From Spizellomyces punctatus DAOM BR117 (Eukaryota; Chytridiomycota; Chytridiomycetes; Spizellomycetales; Spizellomycetaceae): a stretch of 64,000 bases of DNA. The stretch covers positions 1,013,736 to 1,077,735 of the forward strand of contig NW_015971542.1 of assembly GCF_000182565.1 (NCBI RefSeq), in the 5' to 3' direction. Positions within the stretch are counted from its first letter, which is position 1. Each line of letters begins with the position of its first letter. Positions 1 through 12,714 of the stretch are shown piece after piece. Made by a program: the position numbers and the translations under genes. The notes beneath the pieces were generated by a model. That model was not told the origin of the DNA and ran no database searches. It was given only the letters and a program-made list of their open reading frames with translations.

Positions 1-1
1 G

Positions 2-358
2 CTTGACTCGTTAACATCGTCCACAGCAACGTCAGACACGGATGCGAAGCGCCGGGATTCGGGACGATCTGGGAATGCTTCGTCTATTGTCGGCAAATCA
101 AAGCCAGCGGTTGCAATCCATTGTATCAGTGGAATCGGACGAGCTCCGGTGTTGGTCGCAGCTGCCCTGATAGATTGTGGTGTCGATCCAGTGGAAGCAG
201 TGGAGCTTGTACGAGCGAAGCGGCGAGGAGCGCTAAATAAGCGACAACTAGCCTGGCTTATGGATAAGAAGGGTGGCTTCAAACGAAAAAAGCGTGGCAA
301 GGACGGTAAAGGGTCTATAGGTAAAATGTTTGCCGGCTTTTTGGGCAAGAAGGATTGA
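2..358 (+). CDS. PRL/PTP4A-like dual-specificity phosphatase, 3' part
   Basis: Only the C-terminal part lies in the window; the reading frame is open from base 2 to the TGA at 356-358. The residues [10 protein letters not shown] form the HC-x5-R phosphatase P-loop, with Cys as nucleophile and Arg as phosphate binder. The following [10 protein letters not shown], a 'DAVELVR'-like helix and [11 protein letters not shown] closely follow PRL (PTP4A) phosphatases. Two oddities: a Ser/Thr-rich stretch of about 35 residues immediately precedes the P-loop, and the C-terminus is a Lys/Gly-rich tail ending GKKD with no CaaX prenylation box, unlike animal PRLs. The basic tail could still bind membranes (inference). 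The catalytic Asp loop would lie upstream of the window, so activity cannot be judged. Confidence 0.8.
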   Translation, partial: LDSLTSSTATSDTDAKRRDSGRSGNASSIVGKSKPAVAIHCISGIGRAPVLVAAALIDCGVDPVEAVELVRAKRRGALNKRQLAWLMDKKGGFKRKKRGKDGKGSIGKMFAGFLGKKD

Positions 359-709
359 CTGCATAGAGTACCGAACGCAAAACCGGAGGCCTCCCATAAA
401 ATAGAGGGGGCACGTACTGACAGACGTCATGATTAGAGTAGGCAAGGTAGGTCGTCGAAAGGGATGTAATCGGGTGTCACAGAGGTTTTGCTCAATCTCG
501 TCCGCACTATTTTTATTAGGTGGCCCTAATTGCGATATTAGTCCGAAGAACAACTCGTTGTTTTCACTTTTCATTAGATGTGTACTTGAAATCAAACAAA
601 TCATTATTATACAAGATGCAAATCATGTAGGCAGGGGAGCGGCTTTCATGCCGATCCAATCTGTCCGTGGTCCTGCCGTCCCATTCCACCCTATCGACAA
701 AACCCAACC
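359..709. other. Convergent intergenic region
   Basis: About 350 bp between the stop codons of the phosphatase (+) and the next gene (-). Several short open frames cross it in both directions, but none has family similarity or splice support. It presumably holds the two 3' untranslated regions. Confidence 0.5.
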
Positions 710-1433
710 CTAGTATGTTACAGCATTGCCTGATCCGTTTGCAATCAATCGCAATCGCGTAGCAATAAAGCTCACAAACGGAAACAGCATCAAGACAGTC
801 CAAAGCATTTGGAGACATCCACGTTCCTCCCTCCTTGATTTTTGAAGGGCCTTCTCTCTTTCCAAGTCATCTCTCCACACAGCCTCCTCGTTGGGATCTG
901 CGGTGCCCCACCACCCCTTCTGCAGCCGGCCTTCCAGCTGATACGCGGCTACCCTTCGATCTTCTTCCCAAACAGGAGCGACTTCGATCCCTAGGCGAAG
1001 CTCATTGAGTAGGTCAGCAAATATCTCTATCGATCCATCCGGGACGCTGGTGGACGATAGAAACCCCAGGGTTCGGGGGCGGTAAGGACATAGGTATGGA
1101 GACCGAGCAGTTGAAATGTGTGTGTGACAGGCTTGGAGAAGGAGATCTAGGAGTATCTCAGGGGTAAAGGACCGCGAATAGGAAAAGGAAGCACGGATAA
1201 AGCCGTTGGCGTCGGTGATAATCCCGTTGGACTTGTCCCAAGCAACTAGAGTAAATGTGACAAAATATCAGAAAATAAAATCATAAAATATCGCAATGAG
1301 GCGATAAGCACACATCTTGAGGCTACTACATACCAATGGACCAGTCTCCTGCAGGGTCATATGGTAGGGATCTCGCAACCTCGATTGCTTGGCGAAGCGC
1401 GACATGGTCTTTGGAATAGCGTGGTCCGGGCAT
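710..1433 (-). CDS. Hypothetical 211-aa protein with C-terminal membrane anchor
   Basis: Two exons on the minus strand: ATG at 1431-1433, exon 1 1334-1433, an 88-nt intron (1246-1333, GT-AG, phase 1), exon 2 710-1245, TAG stop. The product is 211 aa. I do not recognise a family. The N-terminal two thirds are soluble and mixed (Arg/Tyr/Pro-rich around residues 75-95). A charged helix (about residues 145-178, rich in Glu/Arg/Lys) leads into a single hydrophobic segment near residues 180-200 (LWTVLMLFPFVSFIATRL), with a short tail after it. This is a tail-anchor-like topology, facing the cytosol from ER or mitochondrial outer membrane (inference). Its start codon is 248 bp from that of PEX3, head to head. 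Confidence 0.6.
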
Positions 1434-1681
1434 TTTAGGAGGAAGTGCGTCAGATTGTGAGTTGCAGCGAGAGGGATGTGGTAAAGCGAGAAAAAACAGG
1501 TTTCCTTACTTGGGGCTCAGAAAACATGGAGGGCTTTTCAACAACAAAGGGACGGACAGGGTGCTCCGTAAGACGACAGGAGGTGGTAAGCAGTAATGTG
1601 ACTGTGCAATGATTAGCAAAATCGTTCGACCATTTCGCCCATGGGACTTTGACGCATGTTGAGCAGAAAGATTTTGTAAAG

Positions 1682-3376
1682 ATGAGCGTTGTTTTTGACG
1701 CCGTTGGGGGATTTCTGAATCGGAACAGACGAAAGTTCTACTGGCTGGGAGGAACGGTGGGAAGTGGATATCTTTTGTTCAAGTATGCACAATGGAAATG
1801 GACCGAGTTTCAGCAACGGAGAGAGATTGAACAGACGGCGAAATCAAAGTATGTCACTGCAACCATTGAAAGCGGCTACAGAAGCAAAAGCTCCTTCGTT
1901 GGCATACCGCAAAATTTTGGGAGCTTCATCTTGCTAATATGGTTTTTGACAGCGTCAAACGCCGCTTTGAACAAAACTTGCAAGATTGCACATTTGCAGT
2001 CGGATCTTTACTTCCTACGCTCGGTGAAAACTTGTTCAACGAACTCAATGTGGAGCTGTTAACTGCACAACTGCAACAAACACGGCAAGCCAAGACAGAG
2101 GGGGGAGAAGGAGGCGAAGATCAGCCAGGTGCACCTGTAACTCAACCGCGGAAAACAAAACTGGAGATCTGGGAAGAGCTGAAGCTGCTAAGTACGCTGT
2201 GGTGATGAGATCACAAATGCAAGTTGATATCCGATTGTGCTAAAGCAGATTGATTCTTTATTGCCAGGTTTTACCCGGACAATATCCTCTGTATATCTTG
2301 TGACCCTCCTCATTGTGTTTACACACCTCCAGCTCAGCCTTTTGGGAAGATTCTTCTATCTCGATAGCGTTGTAGCATTCTCGCAAACGGATCGTGAACA
2401 GCAAGTTCGGGGAACAGTCGGAGGACGGAAAGGGGTTTCGGACGAAACGGAACGCAAGTATCTGACGTTCAGTTGGTATGTCTTGAACGTAGGATGGAAA
2501 CAGTGTGTTGCCCAAGTACAGAGAGCAGTGCAAGAGGTTGTTGGAAGGTGAGAATCTCTTATTGTGTTCTTAGTGAGCTCATCGTAAATCATGATTGCAC
2601 TAATTTTAATGATTGGTTGCTCTAGCATATCACTGAAGGAGGTCACAACCTATGACGCACTGATTGAAATCATTGGGAAAGTGCGAGAAAAGGTTGAGGA
2701 CGAAAATGGAGAAAACTCAAAGTACGTCCATTAATAGAGTACCCGCACGTTTTGAGTTTGGTGGTAATTGAGGCTGTAATTTAGCATGACTGCCTTCTTA
2801 CTTCCCGAAGAAGGAAAGGAGGAAGATGTCTTGCGTGCCGGGGGAGTTGAAACCGACGGGTTTGTAGTGGATAAGGAGCTGAAGGATCTGTTGAACGAAA
2901 CAAGGGACTTTCTGGACAGGTAGGCGATTTGATGTAGGAAACGAGATCAGTCATTCAAATGTCTGATAAATGATTCTGTTATATTTAGTAGCGATTTCCG
3001 TAAAGTCCTCAAGTCATGCTTTGATGAGGCATTTGACCTGCTCTTCAAGCAACTTCGCCCAACCTTTTTTGCAGAACAGGAGTCCAGGCAGAGGTCACAT
3101 ATTGCTGAAGTCCAAGAAGGGGAAGATATCCAAGACAATGCTGAGAACAAAGGCAAAGCAATGCCTTTAGCAGGGGTAATACCTGTTATTAGTCGATTAG
3201 TCCATCATGTCGTAAACGGAGTGCCAAACATTTTCTTGGAGGTAACTGTTATAAGGTGATTTGTCTCCATCTACCATGCTAACACAGTTATGTTTTCTTA
3301 GATACTCTCGACACAACCCGAATTGAAAGCTTTGTCTGTAGTTATGTATACTGGATGGGAGGATCATGTGCTGTAA
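1682..3376 (+). CDS. PEX3: Peroxisomal biogenesis factor 3 (peroxin 3)
   Basis: Seven exons: 1682-1848, 1953-2191, 2268-2547, 2626-2721, 2785-2919, 2989-3241, 3302-3376; 414 aa. All junctions keep frame. PEX3 is the peroxisomal/ER membrane receptor for PEX19 and is needed for membrane protein import and early peroxisome formation. Family hallmarks: the N-terminal membrane segment (residues about 18-35, YWLGGTVGSGYLLFKYA), VKRRFEQNLQDCTFAV, LLPTLGENLFNELN, the KLEIWEELKLLSFTR block, a second hydrophobic stretch SSVYLVTLLIVFTHLQLSLLGR, then LSLKEVTTYDALIEII. An in-frame GTG lies upstream at 1649, but the ATG at 1682 gives the normal N-terminus. Confidence 0.93.
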
Positions 3377-3689
3377 CTGAGCTGCTTTATTCTTTTTGAT
3401 ACCGCTACATTTGATCCTGTAATGGAAAGCCCTTGCGCAACGCAGTTGGACTTTTTGGAACTGCATGGCGATAACAATGATTAGCTAAGCAGAAATGACA
3501 CGGCGATGACGGGTGTGAAACTTTGGCCCCCGCAACCTCCTTCAAGTTCATAATCGCCTTAAGCACAGTCCTTGTTTGTCTTTGCACCATAGAGTTTTGC
3601 AACCTGTCGTTACAAACAGTACGTTTCTCACAGAAAACCTCTACGGGCCTTGCAGAAAACCTCTACACCACCTACTTGCATTAATTCAC

Positions 3690-5027
3690 ATGGCCGCCGA
3701 GAGTGTCTCGCACGGAGTTCAGCCTACGGAGCGGTCTCCCTTGCTGGGGACCACTCAAGTGGGTTCGCAAGATACAGAACATATATGCGAGAGATCACCA
3801 AGATTTACACTTCCAAATCGCCGCACAATTCTGCTCTCTCTGTTGGTCGTCGGTATTCTCATTTTGGGCGTTGTGGTTCCAGTGGTGTACTTTGTTGTAA
3901 TTCCGGACCGTCTACGAGAAGCGTTGAACGGAAACGGCGCAGACATAAGACAGATTCATGTTATCGATATTCAAAATGATCGAATTGCGCTCCGTGTTCG
4001 TGGACTGGCGCATAACGACGACGTTCCCCCCGTTAGGGTTACAATGCACCCAACACTGTTTTCATTCCTCAACATTGCAGGCGCAACGCAGGAGAGCGTC
4101 AAAACATTGAAAAGTGATATGGAAATCAGTGAGGAGGAGTTACGGATTGGTTCTTTACAGTTTCCGGGACTGGTGGTACCTCGAGGAGCAGTCTCGGTTC
4201 CAATAGATTTCGTCAGTGCGGTCGAACACCTAAATATTCCACTTATCGAGCGGCTTTTAAGTAGTCTTTTGAAGGGTGGAGAGGAACCGATGCCTCCACA
4301 GATGTTTCGCTTGCAAGCTAGTCCGCTGATGTCGTTGCAACATGTTGGTTCCTGGGTGATTCCTTTACAAAACAATATCTTCTTTGATCCAAGTAAGCAT
4401 AGACTATTCCGTTGATATGTTGTTCCCTATTGTGACGTTTTCGGCGTAGGTAAAACCTCAGCACCGGACTTGTCTCAGTTTAACATTACCCTCGTCGACA
4501 GCTCTTATACACCAAACGCAACAGATCCGTCCCAGTTACTTCTGTTTGCGAACCTTTCCTTCGACAATCCTACCGTTCTATCCTTTGCCCCACAAAACAT
4601 ATCCGTTCTCTTCTCCATCCACTATGAAAATGATCGTATCGTGGATGTGATGATTCCTTCTTCGACGACGCAGTTGGCGCAAGGCCACAACAGCAACGCT
4701 ACCGTATACGGTTCTACTGTTCCTCCCGAAGGGACGATGAAACTAATGCAGCTAGTCGGAAAGTATGCTGAGGGGGAAAACACAACCGTGGTGTTAAAGA
4801 ACTTCCGACTTGAGTACGAGCAGAGACGAGCCTCATTGCCATGGATTGAAGACATTTTGGCCGATATGGAGTTTGAAGTAGAAATACCTGCCCCGGAGGA
4901 ATCGGATGATGATGGGTTGCGGAGGGCCCAAACCTTTGGTATCAACACAGTCAAGACAACTGGAAGGACAAGGAAGGCTTTGTCAGCAGCTTCCCGATTT
5001 CAAAATCAGCGAAAGGGTTCCTCGTAG
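3690..5027 (+). CDS. Type II membrane protein with DUF3712/LEA-like lumenal domains
   Basis: Two exons, 3690-4392 and 4450-5027 (57-nt intron), 426 aa, starting at an ATG in ACATGGCC context. Residues 1-45 are a cytosolic tail containing an ERSPLLG dileucine-type sorting motif. A strong transmembrane segment follows (about residues 50-72, TILLSLLVVGILILGVVVPVVYFVV). The rest is lumenal with several N-glycosylation sequons (NAT, NIT, NLS, NTT). The beta-rich pattern (IDIQNDRIALRVRGLA; FANLSFDNPTVLSFAPQNISVLF) resembles fungal DUF3712 proteins, which include vacuolar-membrane proteins such as yeast Tag1. I infer a vacuolar/endosomal location from the dileucine motif and family. Exact function unknown. 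Confidence 0.6.
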
Positions 5028-5281
5028 CGCAACCCCCCGTAGTTTCTGACCTCATAGTTGTATTGTGCTGTACATTTTCCGTATCTTTTTGTGAATGTGC
5101 CTGTTTGATGGTTCGCGTAGTATATAGATTGAAGTCCAGATTCTAATTGCGTTGCAGGAATACGCCTTATTTTCGTAATAGTGAATGGATAACATTTCAT
5201 TGTGATGCATATATTAAATTTCCAGTCTAAACAGTTACTTCGAACGATCCAACTACTATGTTACAATATAAATGAAATAAA

Positions 5282-6592
5282 CTATGCGAAGGTGGTCGTG
5301 CGTCTGTTCGACTCTGCTCTATCTTCGCCGAGATCACACCTCACTTCTTCCATCACAGTGTCGGTGCTTTCCATCCTTTCCCAAATGTGCTCCTTTTCTA
5401 GTAGCGGATCCTTCCAGGCTCTCCAGGTAAATACTCCGTGTAAGTTCCATACGAGAACAAATAGGAAAGTTCCCCAGGCAATTCCGCAGCAGATCCACAC
5501 GAGAACGTGAACCGTCGGCGTATTCACAACTTTGGAGTACTCGCTGGTCGCCATAGCCACAGCAGCGGTTGGGAAAGTTGCTGCCCACCATGGAAGGTAG
5601 GACTTTTGCGGGATGGTTCTCAAGTATGCGCGCCAGAGTGATGGTACAATGAGCACGCCGGCGGCCAAACTGTTGAACAAGAAGAAACGGCCAATGTGTC
5701 CGAGATGATCTGTTGTTCCAGATGGCATATCGCTCAACGTGATTCGACTGACATTCACCCATGCGAGTGATGCTATCGCGCTCGGTGCGACAGTCAAGAA
5801 TACTTGTGGGACGGCCCCACTCGTTTCCAGATGCTCGCGAGCCATCGAAAAATTTTGCCACAGACTGACATACATGACGATCCAATAGAAGGAGCCCACA
5901 TAGAACAGGAAAGTGGCTACTTCCAGCCAGCCTATCAAGGCACCCAAAGAGGACGACAGGAACCATGGAACTAGGGTAAACAGATACGACGGTTCCGCGT
6001 CGCGGTATGAGATACCAAGCTTTGGTTTCTGCATCGACGACATCCATCCGCCGTAAACGAACAGGCAGCCAATCAAGTGCAAGATTGTGAGGATGCAAAA
6101 TGGTATCTCAAAGTTTGCATGACCGAGAAATGACTCTGGATATGCTAGTGTCATTAGGAAGGCACCAATAAGGAAGAGGAAAAAATCATTATGTCGAAGA
6201 GGATGATGGAGTTCCCAGCTACATATTCTTGGATATCTCAGTGCTTTGAACGCGTAAAGGATGGCAGCGACACTGGAAACCACAAGTGATATGAACCATA
6301 ACACGACGTGTATGGTGTCTGAGATGTGGACCCACGGGAGGGATGCAAGGTACTTGAAGAGAAGGGATTGAGCAGCTAGCCCCGGTATAACACCGACCGA
6401 AGTAACGGGAATGCGAGCCAGCCATGGCGGTCTTGAACGGGTCTCCCGACTCGTTCTCCCCTCCTCCATTGCCGTCGACTGCATTTTGGAATGCATAATG
6501 TGTGGGGAGGAACACTTCCTTTTTAAATGTTGAGCGTCTCCCGCGGGCGGAATGCGCTGTTCGTGGATGACGCGATTGTCGTAATTTTTCAT
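5282..6592 (-). CDS. TDT/SLAC1-family (TehA/Mae1-like) anion or dicarboxylate transporter
   Basis: Single exon, 436 aa, ATG at 6590-6592. After about 55 hydrophilic residues there are roughly ten hydrophobic helices. The first begins IPVTSVGVIPGLAAQSLLFK, which matches the start of the voltage-dependent anion channel family PF03595 (bacterial TehA, plant SLAC1, fungal Mae1/Ssu1). Family members move tellurite, malate, sulfite or other anions; the substrate here cannot be told. The C-terminal 45 residues are acidic and hydrophilic (cytosolic). A second in-frame Met is at about residue 42 (MEEGRTSRET). Lack of introns contrasts with most neighbours. Confidence 0.75.
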   Translation of the reverse strand: MKNYDNRVIHEQRIPPAGDAQHLKRKCSSPHIMHSKMQSTAMEEGRTSRETRSRPPWLARIPVTSVGVIPGLAAQSLLFKYLASLPWVHISDTIHVVLWFISLVVSSVAAILYAFKALRYPRICSWELHHPLRHNDFFLFLIGAFLMTLAYPESFLGHANFEIPFCILTILHLIGCLFVYGGWMSSMQKPKLGISYRDAEPSYLFTLVPWFLSSSLGALIGWLEVATFLFYVGSFYWIVMYVSLWQNFSMAREHLETSGAVPQVFLTVAPSAIASLAWVNVSRITLSDMPSGTTDHLGHIGRFFLFNSLAAGVLIVPSLWRAYLRTIPQKSYLPWWAATFPTAAVAMATSEYSKVVNTPTVHVLVWICCGIAWGTFLFVLVWNLHGVFTWRAWKDPLLEKEHIWERMESTDTVMEEVRCDLGEDRAESNRRTTTFA

Positions 6593-6687
6593 TTTTCTTT
6601 TTCATCTCCCAGGGGATCGATAATTTGTCACGTGGACAGATAGTGTTACGTAATTGGCCCCCTTTGGGCCCCCCTTTCCCACTGGTC

Positions 6688-6695
6688 TATAAAAG
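6688..6695 (+). promoter_or_regulatory. TATA box (TATAAAAG)
   Basis: A consensus TATAAAAG lies on the plus strand, followed about 30 bp later by a C/T-rich stretch suited to transcription initiation. No protein gene follows on this strand, so it would drive a non-coding or element-derived RNA reading into the repeat array. TATA boxes this clear were not noticed in front of the other genes here. Confidence 0.45.
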
Positions 6696-7195
6696 GACGG
6701 CCCATTCACCCATTCCCCGTTCATCCATTCTCTTCATCTGAGTAGTTTTCCGGTCGATGACTGCAAGTCTCAAGTGTGGTGCGTGGTCATAGCAAGTGAA
6801 ACGTCAGTCGCTGCCACTTTGGCCTTACTCTTCTTTCATTTGCTCGCAGATTCTGCGACCGCATCGTGATGTTGCCATCGTGCCATCTTCTCAAGAATCG
6901 TCCCCGCGCAACTTGGAGGTACGACAAGCAAGTTCAACGAAGAGTGCTGCATGAGTTTATCGGATCGATATGCGCAGCAGCGTACCTTCACTGAAGAATG
7001 CGGCAACATGAATCTGTTATGCGCAGTAAGTCAGCGACGAGCACATCACCTTTGGCAACAGCCCAATGATTGTCCCCGAAGTTTTACTCAGTGCGCGACA
7101 AGAGGCAGCATGAAGATGCGCAGCAAGTTCGTCAAGGTAGCCCAATGATTGTCTCCGAGGGTTTTACCCGGTGCGCGACATGAGGGAGTATGAAG

Positions 7196-7355
7196 ATACG
7201 CGCAGCAAGACAGTGGAGGCCAATCATATACGCGCAGCAAAACAGTGGAGGCCAATCATATACGCGCAGCAAGACCGTGGAGGCCAATCATATACGCGCA
7301 GCAAGACAGTGGAGGTCAATCATATACGCGCAGCAAGACAGTGGAGGCCGACCCA
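7196..7355 (+). repeat. 32-bp tandem repeat, five copies
   Basis: Five head-to-tail units of 32 bp; each begins ATACGCGCAGCAAGACAGTG and ends GGAGGCCAATCAT. Copies 1-4 differ by one or two bases; the last few bases of copy 5 diverge into GCCGACCCAATGATTG. Because 32 is not a multiple of three, the array is open in all three forward frames, which explains overlapping short open frames that are not genes. Confidence 0.9.
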
Positions 7356-8115
7356 ATGATTGCCCTGAAGACGACCAATGATGGGCTTGAGGGAATCGCA
7401 TACGCGAGCCAGGTACGTTTGCTGGAAAGGGCGGCATGATGTTAGCGGAAGTGGACCCAATGATTGCCCTGAAGGCGTTGCCTAATGATGGGCCTGAGCG
7501 AATCGGATACGCGTAGCCAGGTACGTTAAGGGAACATGACGACAGGAGTGGAAAGGCGGTTAAAACGTGCGTCAATGGGGAAAATGCGGTGTACTGCGAG
7601 ATGATGTCAGTGGATGGACAAGCGCTTTACGGGAAAGGCGGGCATGATATGAGTGAGCGAATACGCGCTTTGTAAGGTACGTTTTGATTGCAGAGTGTCG
7701 CAACGGTGACGGGAACGTATGGGATGTGCGTAATGTGCGCGGATGGACATGCGCTTGCAAGTACGTTCACAAAGTGGTGGAACGCTAGGAATCAAGACAG
7801 TGGAGGCGAGCCCTATGATTGCCCTGAAGACGACTAATGATGGGCTTGAGGGAATCGCATACGCGGATAGGAGAGTGCAACATGATGTATGCGAGTGGAT
7901 GGATATGAGACGAGCAAGCGATATCCTGGCAAATCCAAGTAAGTTAAGGCAGGTCGAGACAGTCCCTATCATTATTTGAGATGAGCGCAAGTGGCGCAAG
8001 TGGCCGAACCATTGGGAAAACAATTGGATCTGTGGACTTTTATCGGACTGGAGCAGTGGGCCTGCAGAACCGTCTCGGGCACGGGACTAGACAGGATCAT
8101 GTGTGGCCATAGCAT

Positions 8116-8280
8116 TCCCTCACCTTTAACCCATGGGCACCCCGAGATGGAGGTTGGAATGGATTGATTCGATAAGTGCGCACATTCACTACCCACATCC
8201 TATCAGTCGCTTTAGCTGCATGCTTGTAAGTTCAGTTACAGTGTGCCATAAATGGGTGCCCATGGGTTAAAGGTGAGGGA
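8116..8280. repeat. Foldback: perfect 27-bp inverted repeat with 111-bp spacer
   Basis: Bases 8116-8142 (TCCCTCACCTTTAACCCATG and seven more) are the exact reverse complement of 8254-8280. The 111-bp spacer (8143-8253) shows no open frame. The arrangement resembles the terminal inverted repeats of a very small non-autonomous DNA element or a hairpin-forming RNA; no target-site duplication is obvious. Confidence 0.85.
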
Positions 8281-8678
8281 GTGGAAGGCGCTCAATGCTG
8301 CGCAATGCGCAGCAATGCTTGGAGATGCGCAGTATGGACAACGTACGCGTTACAGATCAGTTCGCGATCAGCGCGTGACGCGCGCGATTGAGACGACTGC
8401 GCATCCGACATGGATGTTCCATATCAGGATCGTATGCATGCACCCGCGGACCAAAGGATGAGTTTTGGGGGCCATTTTATTGAAACTACAAAGGATATAT
8501 TGAGGGGCTGATCTGTCCACATCACGGCGCTCTATGGAATCTATTCTGTTGCCTGTGATGGTCTCCAATAAAATCCTTCTGAGCTATCGTGTCACTACAT
8601 AAGCACACCTATGCCAACGCACATTCTGCAATGACCTCTATCCTTGGTCTACTTTATCTGATTACTGGTTGAATTTCA

Positions 8679-10346
8679 TCAACCTGCGCTTCTTGCCATG
8701 ATCTCTAAATCCTCCATCTCCCTCATCTGGGCTTCCAATTTCCCCGGACGTTGGCTTAATTTCATTACCCTGTCTTTGGTCCGCGCATCAATAAGCAAAC
8801 CCCACAGTCTCAAGTAAAAAGCCTTTGCCTTCTTTGGAGTCACGTCTTCGCATTGCAGACATCGTTCAAGAAACTCGCCCTCTGGCAGTCTACAGATTTG
8901 ACGTCCTGATTCTGTGGGACAAAGGATGTCTGGATTGACCTTTGGGTACGCCCTGCTTACCCAGCCGCGTAAAGTGGCATTGTCCCACGTTGCCGGGTCA
9001 TCAGGGTCGTTAGATTTTGCACGACGCTTGAGGGATGGAGTGACTTTGAGTGGGCCCATAAATCTTAACGTATTTACGGTTTGAGAAGCATCCAGGATGC
9101 TATGAGGATGACGGTGGTTACCCATCTGCCATGAAACCGATCCCAAATCTTAAAAAATTCACCTGGGAGCCAATGTGCCAACAATTACAGTTCGAGATTG
9201 TTTGGCTGATGACAATTCAAACGCGTTTTTCAGAAGCACCGTAATCTTGGAGGTTCGGTAAGGCACGTGAACGTGTTTCCCGGTGGTCGTGGCCGCCAAC
9301 GCCCGACTACGGATACACTCCTTGAGGGCCTGCAGGCTTTTATTGATCTCCTTTGACTCTAGAATTCTTTCCTTATCATGGTGCTTTGTATCCCCGCTTC
9401 CCTCGGATCCAGCAAGGTCAATGAGATACAGCATACCATCCTCCATATGGGGTAACCGGCGGTTAGTGATGCGGATTCGACAAATGGCATGAGACCGACT
9501 AGATTGACGGTTTTTAGCGGTCGCTTTAGTACGGCGAAGCGAAGATGCCTTTGTGATGAGAGACTGAAAATGTTCGGTGGTTTGGATAATTTCTTCGGTT
9601 ATATTTTTGATTTGAATCGCGCCAAAGGTATCTTCAAGAATATCCACAGTGGCTCGATCGTTTAAAAGGTCATACGCCTGATTACCAAAGAGCTCAAAAA
9701 ATGACAGCTTGATAGTAAAATCCGCATCGTCGGAAACAGGCGTAGACGGATCTTGAAGCAGCCGGTATTCTTTTGCGAGATTGAAGATGTCTCGCGCAAC
9801 ACATCGTTCAACCCCTGTATGATTCCAACTGTGAGCGGAAGATGGTACCAGATACGCAAAGAGCGTACTCTACTTACCGGTGAGCGTGTGGGTTTTTCCA
9901 GATCCCGTCTGTCCATAAGCAAGAAATGTACCCACGCCTCCACCCAATGCTACAGGAATCAAACCCAGCGTAGTCGCTGCAAAAACTTTTTCAGTCTCGT
10001 CATCCGGACCAAAGACCACGTCAGCGTTCACAGTAGTGGTGTTGGCAGTTAATTGCCCGTTATACTTTAGTTTTGGAGCGAATACATGCAAAGAGGGGTT
10101 GATTGCGGCCACCGCAGAGTAATGGCCAGCATTCTCTTCGTCGGGTAGCAGTGGCCGTACGCGAATGCAAACTGTTATATCCACCGTGAAGTCGGCATTG
10201 CGATCAGCGTCTATGGCTTCCTTCAATGCAGGTGCCGCCAAGATAGGAGCTGGAGCTGGTTGTGCTGCGACATGAGCTGCAATCACTCGTTCAAATGCTC
10301 CTCTACTGGCTAGAAGCCGTTCGTCTGATGTTGTGTGGTCATTCAT
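8679..10346 (-). CDS. Kinesin-like motor protein
   Basis: Three exons: 9878-10346, 9163-9814, 8679-9099; 513 aa. The motor domain begins near residue 55. It has the P-loop GQTGSGKTHT (about 143-152), switch I NRQSSRSH, switch II LIDLAGSEG and the terminal TLAPS..DASQTVNTLRF element, so ATP-driven microtubule binding is expected. The second splice acceptor (before 9099) is the one that restores the conserved TLAPSILDASQTVNTLRF. A C-terminal region of about 110 residues (starting near WDNATLRGWVSRAYP) contains a compact helical, SAM-like segment and a short coiled coil. The product is short for a cargo kinesin. The subfamily is uncertain; kinesin-13-like is possible but unproven. Confidence 0.85.
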
Positions 10347-10628
10347 ACTGATCCCTGGCCCGCCCGTGGGAAGATCTCAGGATCTCAAGGGTGGAAGGGG
10401 GGCCATGGAAGTTGCGGCACGTGTTCAACGCGAGACTCCCGCGGGAACTGTCGCGGTTTGCCGCGGTTCATTTCTCGCGTTTTACTGCGCATGAAGTACA
10501 CGTACATTTCATATGAAAGTGGGAACAGTCGTATAAACGAGTAGAGAATGAGCCTCCTTTTTCATAGCTCTAGATCGTAAATATCCATTCTAATACATAA
10601 GGAATAATGTGAAACCAAAAAGAAAACA
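10347..10628. other. Intergenic region, kinesin start to LCB2 stop
   Basis: About 280 bp holding the kinesin promoter and the LCB2 3' end. It is rich in CGCG motifs near 10420-10475. No gene seen. Confidence 0.4.

Positions 10629-12714
<2,086 letters not shown>

Larger units (their letters stand above)
6593..8678. repeat. Gene-free repetitive tract
   Basis: About 2.1 kb between the transporter start and the kinesin 3' end with no open frame resembling a protein. It starts with a G/C-rich promoter-like segment and TATA box, followed by direct repeats at 7061 and 7140 (period 79), a 32-bp tandem array, further diverged copies of the motif CCCAATGATTG (near 7353, 7456) with a related copy near 7814, and a 27-bp inverted repeat at 8116/8254. 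Short open frames in the array translate the repeats and are not credible proteins. It may be a degraded mobile element or a non-coding transcription unit. Confidence 0.6.

Noticed and set aside
3703-3979. Alternative frames at the start of the type II membrane protein gene
   Set aside because: Shadow frames; only the 3690 frame gives the transmembrane segment and continues across the intron.
5334-6098. 254-codon frame within the TDT transporter gene
   Set aside because: It lies in another frame of the same strand as a well-supported ten-helix transporter and has no family features.
7171-7439. Short proteins with repeated 'ANHIRAAKQWRPI' in the 32-bp array
   Set aside because: A 32-bp unit cycles through all frames, so the peptide repeat is an artefact of the DNA repeat.
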